Shown here piece by piece: positions 44,882 through 55,202 of a DNA stretch of 64,000 nucleotides. Position 1 is the stretch's first letter. The number at the start of each line of letters is the position of its first letter. The stretch is from Undaria pinnatifida. Taxonomy: Eukaryota; Sar; Phaeophyceae; Laminariales; Alariaceae. The stretch spans positions 10,903,785 to 10,967,784 of the forward strand of contig JABAKD010000009.1 in the NCBI GenBank assembly GCA_012845835.1. Direction: 5' to 3'. The notes below the pieces were generated by a model. That model was not told the DNA's origin and did not search any database. It saw only the letters and a program-made list of their open reading frames with translations. The position numbers and the translations under genes were made by a program.

Positions 44882-45097
44882 ATGAGCCATTACCTACGAG
44901 AACACCTCGATGCCGTCGGTGAGCTCCCTCAGAAGCTGCGTGAGACGATGACCTCCATCGGTCTTCTCGACGACCGCGTCCAAGCCATCTCGGAGATGAT
45001 CGACAGCGACGTTGGAGAAGTCGCTCGCGCGAGGCAGCGGTACTACGCGCAGTTCGACGCCGACGACGACCAGCCTCCGCGCAACAGCAAGCCAAAG
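44882..45097 (+). CDS. ING-family N-terminal exon (inhibitor-of-growth type chromatin reader), partial gene
   Basis: 72 codons from ATG to a GTGTGAGG donor (CCAAAG|GTGTGA), phase 0. Reading through the donor gives a stop two codons later, so splicing is expected. The sequence YLREHLDAVGELPQKLRETM...LDDRVQAI follows the ING N-terminal helical domain pattern (YL...LP.EL......LD.R...I), which in known ING proteins dimerises and binds histone acetyltransferase or deacetylase complexes. ING proteins also need a C-terminal PHD finger that reads H3K4me3. I found no PHD exon within the window, and downstream DNA is a repeat palindrome with an 11-kb retroelement. The gene is therefore either split by a very long intron running past the right edge or truncated. 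Confidence 0.7.
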
Positions 45098-45379
45098 GTG
45101 TGAGGCAACTTGGCGCTGGCGCTGGTGTTTGTCGGAGCCTTGTCTCCTGCGTGCTCTTGTTTGATTTCCGCATTGCTATATACAAGTATTGTTTTTTTCT
45201 GTGATATGTATCATATGACACGTGTTTGTTCGTGGTCTAGACTAGACTGGTAGACTACTGCCGCCGTCGTACACTGCCATTCATTGTTATTGTAAGAACA
45301 ACACGCGTATTGTATGTACGAGTACCAGTACAAATAATATTGGCATTGGTACCAGGAACGTGGAGATTTTAATATTGTT

Positions 45380-46600
45380 ACTAGTGGTACTCCCGAAATA
45401 TGCCAGTTGCCGGCCGGTATGGCGGACAAAAACAAATTGGTGCTGTATCCTCTGTATTAAGTACTAAAAGAACAAAATAATAACAGGGCAGTACGACAAT
45501 GCCGCCGAACGTACGCTAGTAAAGGTATCATCCTCTGTAGATTATGTAAATTTTGCGAAACCAAAATGTTAACACGGCAGCAGTAGTACGTACGGTATTA
45601 ATAGTAAAGGACAAAGAAGTGCAGCAGTGGGGCCGGTGGTACCCAAGCACCAGTGGGAGGCCGGTATTGTAGAAACAAAAAAAAGGGTTCATCTCCCACA
45701 GGACGCAAAAAGACTCCCACGTACAGAACGGCCCACCCACCCACCACGGACGACGCAGTGCACCCTCCACTCACCCACCGACCAAACCTTTACTACCTAC
45801 AGCAGGACAGCAGTGCAGCAGTACGTAGATCAGAACAGCCGTGCAGCAGTACGTACAGCAGTATACACCTGGTACGCGGGGCGCAGTTAGTTGGTTGGTT
45901 CTTATGAAACAGGAAACAGCAAAAAAAAGACTCCCACGTACAGAACGGTCCACCCACCCACCACGGACGACGCAGTGCACCCTCCACCCACCCACCGACC
46001 AAACCTTTACTACATACAGCAGAACAGCAGTGCAGCAGTTCGTACATCAGAACAGCAGTGCAGCAGTACGTACATCAGAACAGCCGTGAAGCAGCACGTA
46101 CAGCAGGATACACCTGGTACGCGGGGTGCAGTTACAGTAGTAGGTTGGTTCTTATGAAACAGGAAACAGCAAAAAAAAAACTCCCACGTACAGAACGGCC
46201 CACCCACCCACCACGGACGACGCAGTGCACCCTCCACCCACCCACCCACTGACCAAACCTCTACTACATACCGTGATACAGCAGAACAGCAGTGCAGCAG
46301 TACGTACATCAGAACAGCAGTGCAGCAGTACGTACATCAGAACAGCAGTGCAGCAGTACGTACAGCACAGCAGAACACCACCCACCATGCACCCACGAAC
46401 CTACCCAGTACAGCAGTACAGCAATGCAGCAGTAGTACCTAGAAGAAGAGCAATACACCTGACAGGCGAGCAGCAGCCGATTTGTTGGTTACAGTGATCT
46501 CGGGCTGGTGGTACTCCCGAAATATGCCTGTTGCCGGCCGGTATGGCGGACAAAAACGGTGCCGTATCCTCTGTACGTGGCGGCACCGCGAGGCCGCCTG
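45380..46600. repeat. Outer inverted-repeat array, left arm
   Basis: Tandem blocks containing CAGCAGTACGTACATCAGAA, ACTCCCACGTACAGAACG, CACCCACCCACCACGGACGA and TATGAAACAGGAAACAGC, repeated at about 45,700, 45,930 and 46,180 (period about 230 bp). The reverse complement of the whole set is found at 59,470-60,590 and 61,200-61,615. The CGGCCGGTATGGCGGACAAA block occurs at 45,411, 46,534 and, inverted, at 60,130 and 61,563. No coding evidence. Confidence 0.88.
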
Positions 46601-46780
46601 AGGCCGACACCATGGCTCATGTCCATGTGCGTGGCTTTCCATCGCTCAAGTGGCACGTGACCAAAAAGCAATTCGAAAATTCAATATATATAGTTGGGAG
46701 TTCGAAGAAAAATAATTAGCAGGCAGAAGGAAATAACTCGAGTAGCATTCGTTGTTCAACATTTTTAGTCTTCCTCACAA

Positions 46781-47100
46781 TATAGTTGGGAGTTCGAAAA
46801 AAAAAAATTAGCAGGCAGCGACGAAGAAAAAGCGGGGGGGGGGCAAGCGAGCCGTCCCTGGGAGGGCGATTTCCACGCTCCCCCCTCGCCGAAGTGGGGC
46901 ACCGACGGCCGTTCTTTCGCCGGCATGTCGTAGTGCTGCTGTGCGGATGGGACGTGGCGGCACCGCGAGGCCGCCTGAGGCCGAGTGGAGCTCGGGAGTC
47001 GCCGCTTTTTGGGGGGGGGGGTTTTAACCAAGATATTTTTCAAAGATCCAAAACGTCACGACCACCTTCACGACCATCCTTAGCGTATTATATAATAAGG
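46781..47100 (+). repeat. Inner inverted repeat, left arm (about 300 bp)
   Basis: Pairs with 47,496-47,799. Shared blocks include GCAGGCAGCGACGAAGAAAA, CCGGCATGTCGTAGTGCTGC and CCAAGATATTTTTCAAAGAT. The loop between the arms is about 395 bp and contains TTTGCAAGCTG family sequence. Similarity by eye is above 90%. Confidence 0.9.
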
Positions 47101-47495
47101 ATAAAAAATGAAAATACACTCCAGCTGTGAGATCGAAGATTTCGTCGAAACTCATCTTTGCAAGCTGTGTGTGATACTCCGATCGCGCGCATTACGAGTT
47201 TTATATAAGTAACAGGTCGATTTCCTCCGTCGTACTTGTAGTCTAGAGCGATAGTAGTGGTTTAGGCCGCTGGGATTGCGAGACGATTTTATAACTAATT
47301 TTCAAGGACGTCAGCCGTGAGTTCGACGAATTTCAGGTCAACGATTTGTTTGTCTGTGCTCTGTCCTCAACTCTTGCTGTGTCCTGGTCATGGTACCGGT
47401 ACGTACCTCGTATCTCTGATCTTATCGTATGCCGGGTATGTTTTTTAACTTGCCACAGGGTTCAAGTACACGAAGTACAGCAATATATCAATCTT

Positions 47496-47799
47496 ATTAT
47501 ATAATACGCTGAGGATGGTCGTGACGTTTTCGATCTTTGAAAAATATCTTGGTTAAAACACACCCCCCAAAAAAGCGGCGACTCCCGAGCTCCACTCGGC
47601 CTCAGGCGGCTTCGCGGTGCCGCCGCGTCCCATCCGCACAGCAGCACTACGACATGCCGGCGGAAGAACGGGCGTCGGTGCCCCACCTCGGCGAAGGGGG
47701 AGCGTGGAAATCGTCCTCCCGGGGACGACTCGCTTGTCCCCCCTCGCTTTTTCTTCGTCGCTGCCTGCTTTTTTTTTGTTTCGAACTCCAACTATATTG
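47496..47799 (-). repeat. Inner inverted repeat, right arm; ends at the retroelement
   Basis: Reverse complement of 46,781-47,100. It terminates in CCAACTATATTG, whose last four bases are the target-site duplication of the Gypsy element. Sequence expected to follow (AACTTTCGAATTGC) resumes at 59,006 on the other side of the element. Confidence 0.9.
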
Positions 47800-48543
47800 T
47801 GAAAGGAGATGGAGTCTCGCTGACTCCTTCGTTGATGCTGATGTGTATACTGGTTGCTGATTTTCGTGGTGTCGGTACAGTGGCTCAAGATCAAGGAAAA
47901 TTAACTTTTATTAATGTCTCTGCCGCAATGGTTGAGAGCAGGGAAGTGACGAGACTGATCCGATGTGGCTCGTTTTCCTTGCTCATTTTGCTTTAAATTG
48001 CTACATAACTCTTCCTATTTTCAACAACACACAGCAGTACTTCAACAGCACCTGTAGGAAGAGCAGGCTCTCCTCAGATAACTGTTACTTAACGCCTACA
48101 TAGACTACCTTCACTAGCAAAGAGTCACTTCTTCTCAAGCTTCCCGTGACTCCTCTGTCCTTGCTCTGTCTAGCCTTGCTACTTTCGTCTCCAACTGACA
48201 CTTGTCTTTCCTCTCTTTGAGATTATCCTCTTTTCTCTGTGCAATAACCCATGAAAATGTCACCAAACTACTGAGTTTTAGTGTACATTTTCCTGTTGGT
48301 TCCTCTCAGTTCATAATTAATCTCTTCCTTTCTTAATTCGGTAAAACCTGTCATTCCTCATGAACTAAATTCCGTCATAAAACAACTGAACAAAGAGGAT
48401 AGCCGGAATTCTTGCTCATGAAGAAATTGCATTTTCCCTAATCAAACATCCAATTCTTCTAAATTGAAACCTTCTGTATCCAGTCTCATCGCAAATGAAC
48501 CTTTTTCTATACTAATTCCTAGTAAATTCCCAATCTCACCACA
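47800..48543 (-). repeat. 3' LTR (744 bp)
   Basis: Plus-strand ends TGAAAGGAGATGGAG and CTCACCACA. It matches 58,275-59,001 except for about ten substitutions, a 16-bp extra segment near 48,020 (TTTCAACAACACACAG) and one T in a homopolymer. Confidence 0.95.
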
Positions 48544-48555
48544 CTCGCCCCCCCA
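48544..48555 (-). promoter_or_regulatory. Polypurine tract for plus-strand priming
   Basis: On the element strand, GGGGGGGCGAG lies immediately before the TGTGGTGAG start of the 3' LTR, the expected position and composition for a polypurine tract. Confidence 0.75.
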
Positions 48556-49009
48556 AGTTCATTGCCACCTCTCACAGAACAAGGTGTGCAAGGAAATTAT
48601 ACTCTTCCAGTCTGAGATTGCTGCAAAATTTTTGACTAGTATAGCACTCAAATTCACTAATATAATGAAACCAGAAAATTTACTCAACAATTTCTACTTC
48701 AAAAAGGTCTCTTCCGAGCTATTTTCCACCACATTCTCCCCAATTACTGCCAAGCTCACTGATTGCCAATCAAGGCAATTCATCGGTAGGACATCATTAA
48801 CTAATCTGGGCTGAGCTAGTCCTTGACCGATATTTTAGTTGATCCCAAAACAATGCAAAATTTTCGGTTGGGTCTCACTACGGGCTGGTTTTGAGAAAAT
48901 TTTAAACCATTGACCGATTTGATTGCAGCATGGATCCTAAAATTTGTCAAAGAAATATACCGTTACTTCCAAAAACTTCAATTTCCATCCCTCTGACTCT
49001 CTTTTGTAC
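48556..49009 (-). other. Untranslated 3' region of the element
   Basis: About 450 bp between the end of pol and the polypurine tract. The plus-strand frame at 48,464-48,814 overlaps the LTR and has no supporting features. I see no envelope-like gene. Confidence 0.6.
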
Positions 49010-50150
49010 TCATTCTTCTGCATGAATGAACTTCTTGCAACTCTTAGCGGTTTCATGAACATGCCAACACCAAGTTCCTACTTGCTCACCAAATGTTTTT
49101 AACTTATCCTCGTACAAATGGACATTGTACCTCTTTCCTAAATCCAAAAGTTTGATCGTGTGTGGAAGCGCCTTGTTCGGTGCATCTTCCGCCACCATCA
49201 CCACTCTGGCCAGCTGCCAACCTGCACGAGTGGTTTTGAAATATATATACGATCCGATGATGTCACGTGAATATATTCCTGGCCTTCCCCTAACATCACA
49301 GCATACTTTGTAACCCTTAGCAACATGTCTTTCACCCTTAGCACACGCTAGCATACGCTTGGCAAGTTGAACTCTATATCGTCGGTATTTCGCATTTTCA
49401 CCTCCGATTTGTACCGGTTCACCCGCCCAATACCGCGACACTATACTACCGTACTGTTCGAGGTCCGTCTCGTGTTCCCAAGTTTTTACTGTTACTTCAT
49501 CCCAACTAGTATAGTATTGTACCGCATTCTTTCCTCCTAGACCTCTCGAAATCCTATGTTTCGTAATCGTTGTGGGCTTGATACGATAATTGTCCAATTC
49601 CATACATACGTCTTCCGCAGTTAGGTGGAAAGGCGGTGAACGCTCAGAATATTTATTAAGTACATAGCTACTCATTGCCCATGGCAGAAATTTCGGTGCT
49701 TCTGCGCCCTCGTGGGGATTGTAACACTTTTTGCACCTAAACATAGATACTCTAGCATTTATTTCTCGGCCGGGCTCGTCCTTCCTGACCTCCAGCAACA
49801 ACAAATTTGGCCCAACCTTTCTCCCATCACTACGTAGTCGTTCCCGGACCTACAAACGAAATCTTATAAGGACCGGTCCAACACTGCGCTAATTTTGCGG
49901 TCAAAGCGAATTTCTCACGTCTTGAATCCGTTTCTCTCGTTTTTAGCACGTGTTTACCCCCTCTAGATATGGTACTGTGATCATCGTATACCCAGACCCA
50001 TCCTCCTACTTCAAACTTGGGGCGCTTTGTTATTAGCTCTTCAAGGTTCTCATTAGCAGCCTCATGTCTAGCCTTGGTAAGACGGTCTTCCTCCTTCACT
50101 AATTGGTATGCCTTAATTTGTCTCTCTCTCATGAGTTCCAGGTATTCCTA
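49010..50150 (-). pseudogene. Gypsy integrase C-terminal extension, interrupted
   Basis: The segment from 50,147 encodes the post-catalytic integrase tail. FEVGGWVWVYDD and LAQCWTGPYKISFVGPG match the GPY/F module of Ty3/Gypsy integrases. A TAG (50,148-50,150) separates it from the catalytic domain, and a frameshift near 49,845 precedes a further 264-codon open region (49,804-49,010). That region has a Cys pair (MFRCKKC) and a C-terminal CWHVHETAKSC. The function of this last part is unknown; it is not an obvious chromodomain. Confidence 0.75.
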
Positions 50151-51008
50151 TTGGTCTTGTTTCAGACCTTGATGACCTCTTACCCCTCGCCCTTCCAAAA
50201 TAGTCATTGGCAACCTCGGATATCTCCCTATGTGCACTTCGTTGGGAGCTAGACCCGTACCTCTACTAACATTGTTGTTGTGTGCAGCTACTGCGTGCAT
50301 CAACATATCATCCCAGTTCTTTTGATCGTCTGCAATTAAATATGACAGCATCTGACAAAGGGTATGGTTCAACCTCTCAACCATTCCGTTTGTTTGTGGA
50401 TGATAGGAGCTAGTAAACTTCTTGACAGCTCCCAATGTCTGGTAAACCGCAGTACTTACTTGTGAAATAAACTCTGTACCTCGATCTGATAAAAAGGTGT
50501 GTGGGCACCCCCATCTCGGTATGTAGTCATCCACTATTCGGGCAGCACAACCTCGAGCTGTTTTCTCTTCCTTTGTCATAGCATACTCTTCTGCGTGTCT
50601 ACTGAATACATCTACAATCAATAGCACATACGTATTGCCTCGCTCCGTCTCTGGCAATGGTCCTAATAAATCAAAAGAAATCATCTGTCCTGGGCGAGTA
50701 GGAAGTGGTAAGGAAACCAATGGCCAGCGGATGGTGTTGCGTGCCGTTTTTCTCGCTTGACACGTGTAACATCTCCGTATCCACCACTTTACACTATCCG
50801 CCATACCAATCCACCAATAATACCTTTGCAACATGTTCAAGGTCACCTTCTCGCCCAAATGTACTGCCTCTTTGTGAGTACAATCCATAACCCATGGTCT
50901 CAGCAACAGCGGCACATAGGTTCTCACAGGCTCGTCTCCCAACAATCGCTCAAATCGTCCAGGATTCCTGTCATCATGATGGGCAGGTTCCGGTGTTAAA
51001 CGTTTCAC
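50148..51008 (-). pseudogene. Gypsy integrase catalytic domain
   Basis: Contains a zinc-binding region (HKEAVHLGEK...CYTCQARK), a first catalytic Asp in SFDLLGPLP, a second in FLSDRGTEF, and Glu in MVERLNHTL, the D,D(35)E signature of retroviral-type integrases, plus HPQTNG. The domain itself is open for 286 codons. Upstream in-frame stops TAG (51,057-51,059) and TAA (51,174-51,176) and the TAG at its end cut it off from the rest of pol. Confidence 0.9.
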
Positions 51009-51173
51009 TAAAAGTTTGCGTGTATCTGAGAGTTCTTTTAGCTCCCCTTGTGAGACCTACCGCTTGATTTCCGATATTTCTACTGTATCAGGTATAGTTT
51101 CTTCCGTGATCTCTCCCACAGGAGCACCTGAGTGCAAAAGCTCAATTGCGATTCTTGCGGATTCGTCTTTCAT

Positions 51174-51845
51174 TTATGCTTCAGCCCATTCGCTTGCCGT
51201 CTTTTCACATATTTTTTCACCGAACTCCCGCGCTTCTATGCTGTCAATTTCTTCTTCCGGAAGCTCATCATTATTATCCGAAGGATCGGGATTACCTACT
51301 ACTCCGGCACTACCTCCTTCATCCTCAGGGTTAATCACCGATATAGTTTGTTTCCCAACCAAACCTAATAAAGATCTTCCTTCTTCGGTTATAGGACAAG
51401 CATGTAATACCAGCCCTGGCTCCCATTGTCCACTAATTATTGGCGTAGATCGCACTAATGGTGTCTCATCTGGTATAGAGAATCTACGATTTGGTTCTAC
51501 TATTTTGGACAGCCTTCTCGCACGTTCCTTCTGGATCACCTTCCAAGTTTGAGCCGATTGCTCTGTGGTAGTGAACGGCGCAGCCCTCAGCTCTCTCTCC
51601 CCCACCGCAAAAATAAACCCGGGGTCCAAGTATCCTGACTGATGTTGGTTGTCATGGTTCGCTGCCAGCTGCTCAATTTGCGCTCCGCTTGCTCCGATCA
51701 GATAAACATCAATATCTGTGGGGTCGGATAATCGAACATCAGGGTGATTGTCAGCTTCTCAGGCAGGTAATGGTAATCGCGACAGTAGGTCAGCGTTGCC
51801 ATTGGACTTTCCCGGTCTATACTCCAAGGTGTACGTATACGCACT
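51174..51845 (-). pseudogene. Gypsy pol linker between RNase H and integrase
   Basis: It begins with the RNase H end motif YRPGKSNGNADLLSRLP, followed by an in-frame TGA (51,759-51,761), then an acidic linker (51,629-51,177; EDEGGSAGVVGNPDPSDNND) ending at TAA 51,174. A frameshift near 51,893 separates it from the main RNase H frame. Confidence 0.8.
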
Positions 51846-52393
51846 CAAAAAATCAAACCATCTTTGCACTCTATTAACCTCTGTTGATAAACTTTCCATT
51901 TCAACGGTTGGTGATCACTCACCACAACAAAAGGAATACCATAAAACAGTTGTCGGTTCTTCTTGACTGCCCACACAATCGCGGCACACTCCAATTCTGT
52001 TGCGCTCCAGTTTCGCTCATTCGGCAATGTGCTCCTACTAAGAAAACACAGCGGTCTGTTGGATTGATCAGGTTGCATCTGCTCTATCACCGCACCCAAC
52101 CCATCGACTGATGCATCGGTTATTAGTCGGAAAGGTCTATCTCCTGATATAGCCGCTTTAAAATCTGGAAACGCTAAAACGTCTGGACTTGTCAGCCGTT
52201 TTAATAAAGTCTGCACTATTTCCACATGTTCAACTGTGAACGCGAATTTAACCCCTTTCTTCAAAAGATTGTTCAGGGATCTGGTAACAGTTGCCATTTT
52301 TGGCAAAAATTTCCTATAGCACGACAAAGCACCCAACAGTGACCGTAATTGGCTCACGTTTGTAGGCATCGGAAGCTTAGTCATTGCTTCCAC
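51845..52393 (-). pseudogene. Gypsy RT connection and RNase H domain
   Basis: Contains PTNVSQLRSLLGALSCYRKF (RT connection), LITDASVDGLGAVIEQ (first RNase H Asp), FLSRSTLPNERNWSATELEC (catalytic Glu) and VVSDHQPLKWK (Asp), the Ty3-type RNase H. A frameshift near 52,470 (cta-aaa-agg run) separates it from the upstream RT segment and another near 51,893 from the RNase H end. Confidence 0.9.
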
Positions 52394-52461
52394 CTTACTA
52401 GGATCCGGCTCTATTCCCTTAGCCGTAACACGATGGCCCAGAAATTTGATCGTGCGCGCGC

Positions 52462-52741
52462 CTAAAAATGCCTTTTTAGGTGTAGTTTTAAATCAAAAGT
52501 TGTCAATCTCTCAAAAAATCTCTCAAGGTCACACACATGTTCTGCACCGTTTTTTGAAAAACACACAATGTCATCAATAAACAAGCGCACACGCTCTAAT
52601 CCATCGCAAACCCTCAGCATGATTGATTGGAACCACCCAGGACTGGATGCAAGACCCATCGGCATAACCGTCCATTCGTAATTTCCATTCTGAGTACACA
52701 CAGCCGTCAGCGGAATCGAGTCCTCGTGTATGGCACACTGG
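52462..52741 (-). pseudogene. Gypsy reverse transcriptase, N-terminally truncated at the palindrome
   Basis: It opens at QCAIHEDSIPLTAVCTQNG, mid-way through RT subdomain 3, and continues through EWTVMPMGLASSPGWFQ to LFIDDIVCFSK, whose FIDD is the catalytic YxDD-type motif. Everything N-terminal of the QCAIHED segment, including the first catalytic Asp region, is replaced at 52,741/52,742 by the inverted gag copy. Confidence 0.9.
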
Positions 52742-55193
52742 AAGATTCACCGCCACGCCCTTCCGCCCGTAGCCTTGCGGATTTTTTGCCGAACAAGCCA
52801 CGTTCTCGCCACGGGAGTAGCGACGATAGTACTCAATCGGGCCAGGGTAGTCCATCCTCGCGTGTTGGGGTACTCTCGTCACACCCCATCCCAACACCCC
52901 CACCAATGTCGCTACCACCAAAATATCTCCTGGATTTTCCTGTGCGTTTTATGTCGTACCGGGATGTTGCTACTCAATCGGGCCAGGGTAGTCCATCCTC
53001 GCGTGTTGGGGTACTCTCGTCACACCCCATCCCAACACCCCCACCAATGTCGCTACCACCAAAATATCTCCTGGATTTTCCTGTGCGTTTTATGTCGTAC
53101 CGGGATGTTGCTGCAGTCAAATCGCCCGAAGCCCGCCCGTCCTCCCCGCCTGGCAAGGGAGGGAAGGGAGGAAACGTCACCCCGCCTTCCCCCGTCGTTC
53201 CGCCCTCGCCGGAGGGAAAGGGCCCAGCGCCTGGACCTGTTGCAGCCTCCTCGCCTCCTACTGTGTCTGCGCCAGTTGCCGCGGTAAGAGCTCTGTCTGA
53301 GTTAGGTCGTCCGCCGTCGGAATCAGATGTTGCCGATTTGAGTATGTTATTTTCACGGTTGGGTTGGTCGCATGAAGATCGCATGCGGGCAGTAGGTTTC
53401 GACCCTCATGCGAGCCTGGTAACCACGGGAGCAGGGCCTGAAGGGGCCATCGTGCCCGTTGTAGTTCATGATAAACGCACCCAAAGGGTGAAGGTGGAGC
53501 CCGAAGGGGTTGGGGGAGCAGCTGTGGCGCCCCCCGTAGCTGTCACTCGTCGCCGATATGAGACGGACGAAATGCTAGCTCGCGCCATTCAGGCGGAATT
53601 AAATGCCGCGGACGCGGCCGAACGGGCGGTGCAGGAAGCTGCCGATGAAAAATACGCCCGCTCCTTTGGAAGTTACAGCAGCACCGACACCCCGGTGTAT
53701 TCAGACTCGGATTCTGATTCGGGTTCACCGACAAGAGTAGCAGTTCGTGTTGACTCTGTGTCCTCGGAGGCCTGGCCGCGTCCAGCCGTTACCACCGCTA
53801 ATAGATTTGCTTGTCTGCTTTCCCCTGGTCGTTCCCGCGGACGTTCCTCACGACCGCGAAGCAAAATAATTCAGGACTGCAGGAAGAGGCATTTAAGTCG
53901 CGTGCTAAAGTCGACCGTGCTGCTGCTGAGTTTGCAGCGGCCAAGACTAGGCTAGCCCAAGCCTCTCCTGATTTAGCAACCCTAGAAGCCACTCATCGTC
54001 GTCTTACCAAGGAGCGTCGGGATTTGGAACGACAGCTGCAGGATATTGCATTACAGCGGGGCAAGGCAAGGAAGGAGGAACGGAATATTTCCCAGGCGTT
54101 GGCCAAACAGGTCAGGGTCCAGGAAGAACAGGAGCGTGAAAATAAGATCGCTTATGATGCAATACATGGAAATACCACTGATCTGTTGCGCCGGGCTGTA
54201 GCTGAAGAAAGACAGCAGAAACAACTTCTGGAAAAAGCCGTCGCGACCGCAGCTGCCGCCACGGCTGAAACATATGCTAAAAGGGCGCAGCGGGAGGCGG
54301 CGCGAGTCCCGGCTGTCCGTGCAGCAGATGCGGCGGGCAAGCCGATTTTGCCCACGAGGGAGTGGAAACCCTCACAGCGCCACGTAGAGGCTCGAGCGGG
54401 CTTGGCGCGAGAAATGGCGGCATCCGCACCTTCTTCTGTTGCTGCGTCTTCGGCGGAGGCGGCAGCGGAAGCTGCAAGTTCGTCGGCGGCAGCAGCCACT
54501 GCTGCTGTGCGGGTGACATCATCGTTGGCCACGACAGCTTCCACTCCAGCTGTCACTCTGCCTGCCCCTCCTGTTGCGTCACTCCCGCTCAGGCCACTTT
54601 CCGTGCCTGGGGAAACCACCACGGCACATACCACAAAACCAGCGGCGGAGGTGGCTAGTGACGATCCTGTGGTGGCGCGCATGAGGCGCCAAATAGAGCT
54701 CTACAAAATGGTACAAGCGTCCTGCCCGGGCATGTCCCATCAAGACATACAAGGGATGGCTTTGGCGTGCATGGGAGAAACTTCTTCAGCGCCACCGGTT
54801 GGAGGGGGATCGTCTTCGTCTCCCACCATCTCCATGACGCCGGTAGGGCCAGCACATCCGCCGCAGTTTTCCCACCCTCAGCACAGGACAGATGGCCCGG
54901 GAAGAGGCAGCACTAACTTCTCCGGACCAGAAGGTAGTCATCACCCAAGAGGTCCCCGTGACGACAGGTTCCATGGCCAGCAGTGTGAAGCATCACCGGG
55001 GGGCCAGGGGACAGGGACATGGATTTAAGAGGTGCGATGAGTTGGGTGGCGAAGCGGGAAGGGTGTGTGTGGTGTTGGTGACGAAGAAGATGGTGGTGAT
55101 GCTATAGCGGAAGGAGTCCCTATAGCAGGTGGTGTTTTGGGTGGTGGTCCTAGTATAGGAGAGCCCGTGACTGCTGTTGCAAGTACAAATTCC
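52742..55193 (+). pseudogene. Inverted duplicate of gag (palindrome left arm, 2,452 bp)
   Basis: Reverse-complement copy of 55,203-57,650. It encodes, on the plus strand, the Pro/Ser-rich central gag region (to 53,955) and, in the -1 frame, a coiled-coil and Ala-rich region (53,811-55,028; for example RRLTKERRDLERQLQDIALQ). A 141-bp (47-codon) segment is tandemly duplicated exactly at 52,831-52,971 and 52,972-53,112. Relative to the right arm it has 6 extra bases near 53,656 and lacks 2 near 54,981. It has no gag start codon and lies antisense to the element. Confidence 0.93.
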
Positions 55194-55202
55194 CCTACCC
55201 GC
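55194..55202. repeat. Palindrome axis (9-nt loop)
   Basis: TTGCAAGTACAAATTCC ends at 55,193 and its exact complement GGAATTTGTACTTGCAA begins at 55,203. The unpaired centre is nine bases. The arms on either side stay nearly identical for 2.45 kb. Confidence 0.97.

Noticed and set aside
53811-55028. Host Ala-rich coiled-coil gene on the plus strand
   Set aside because: It is the inverted gag copy of the Gypsy element; the same protein is encoded on the minus strand at 55,289-56,587.
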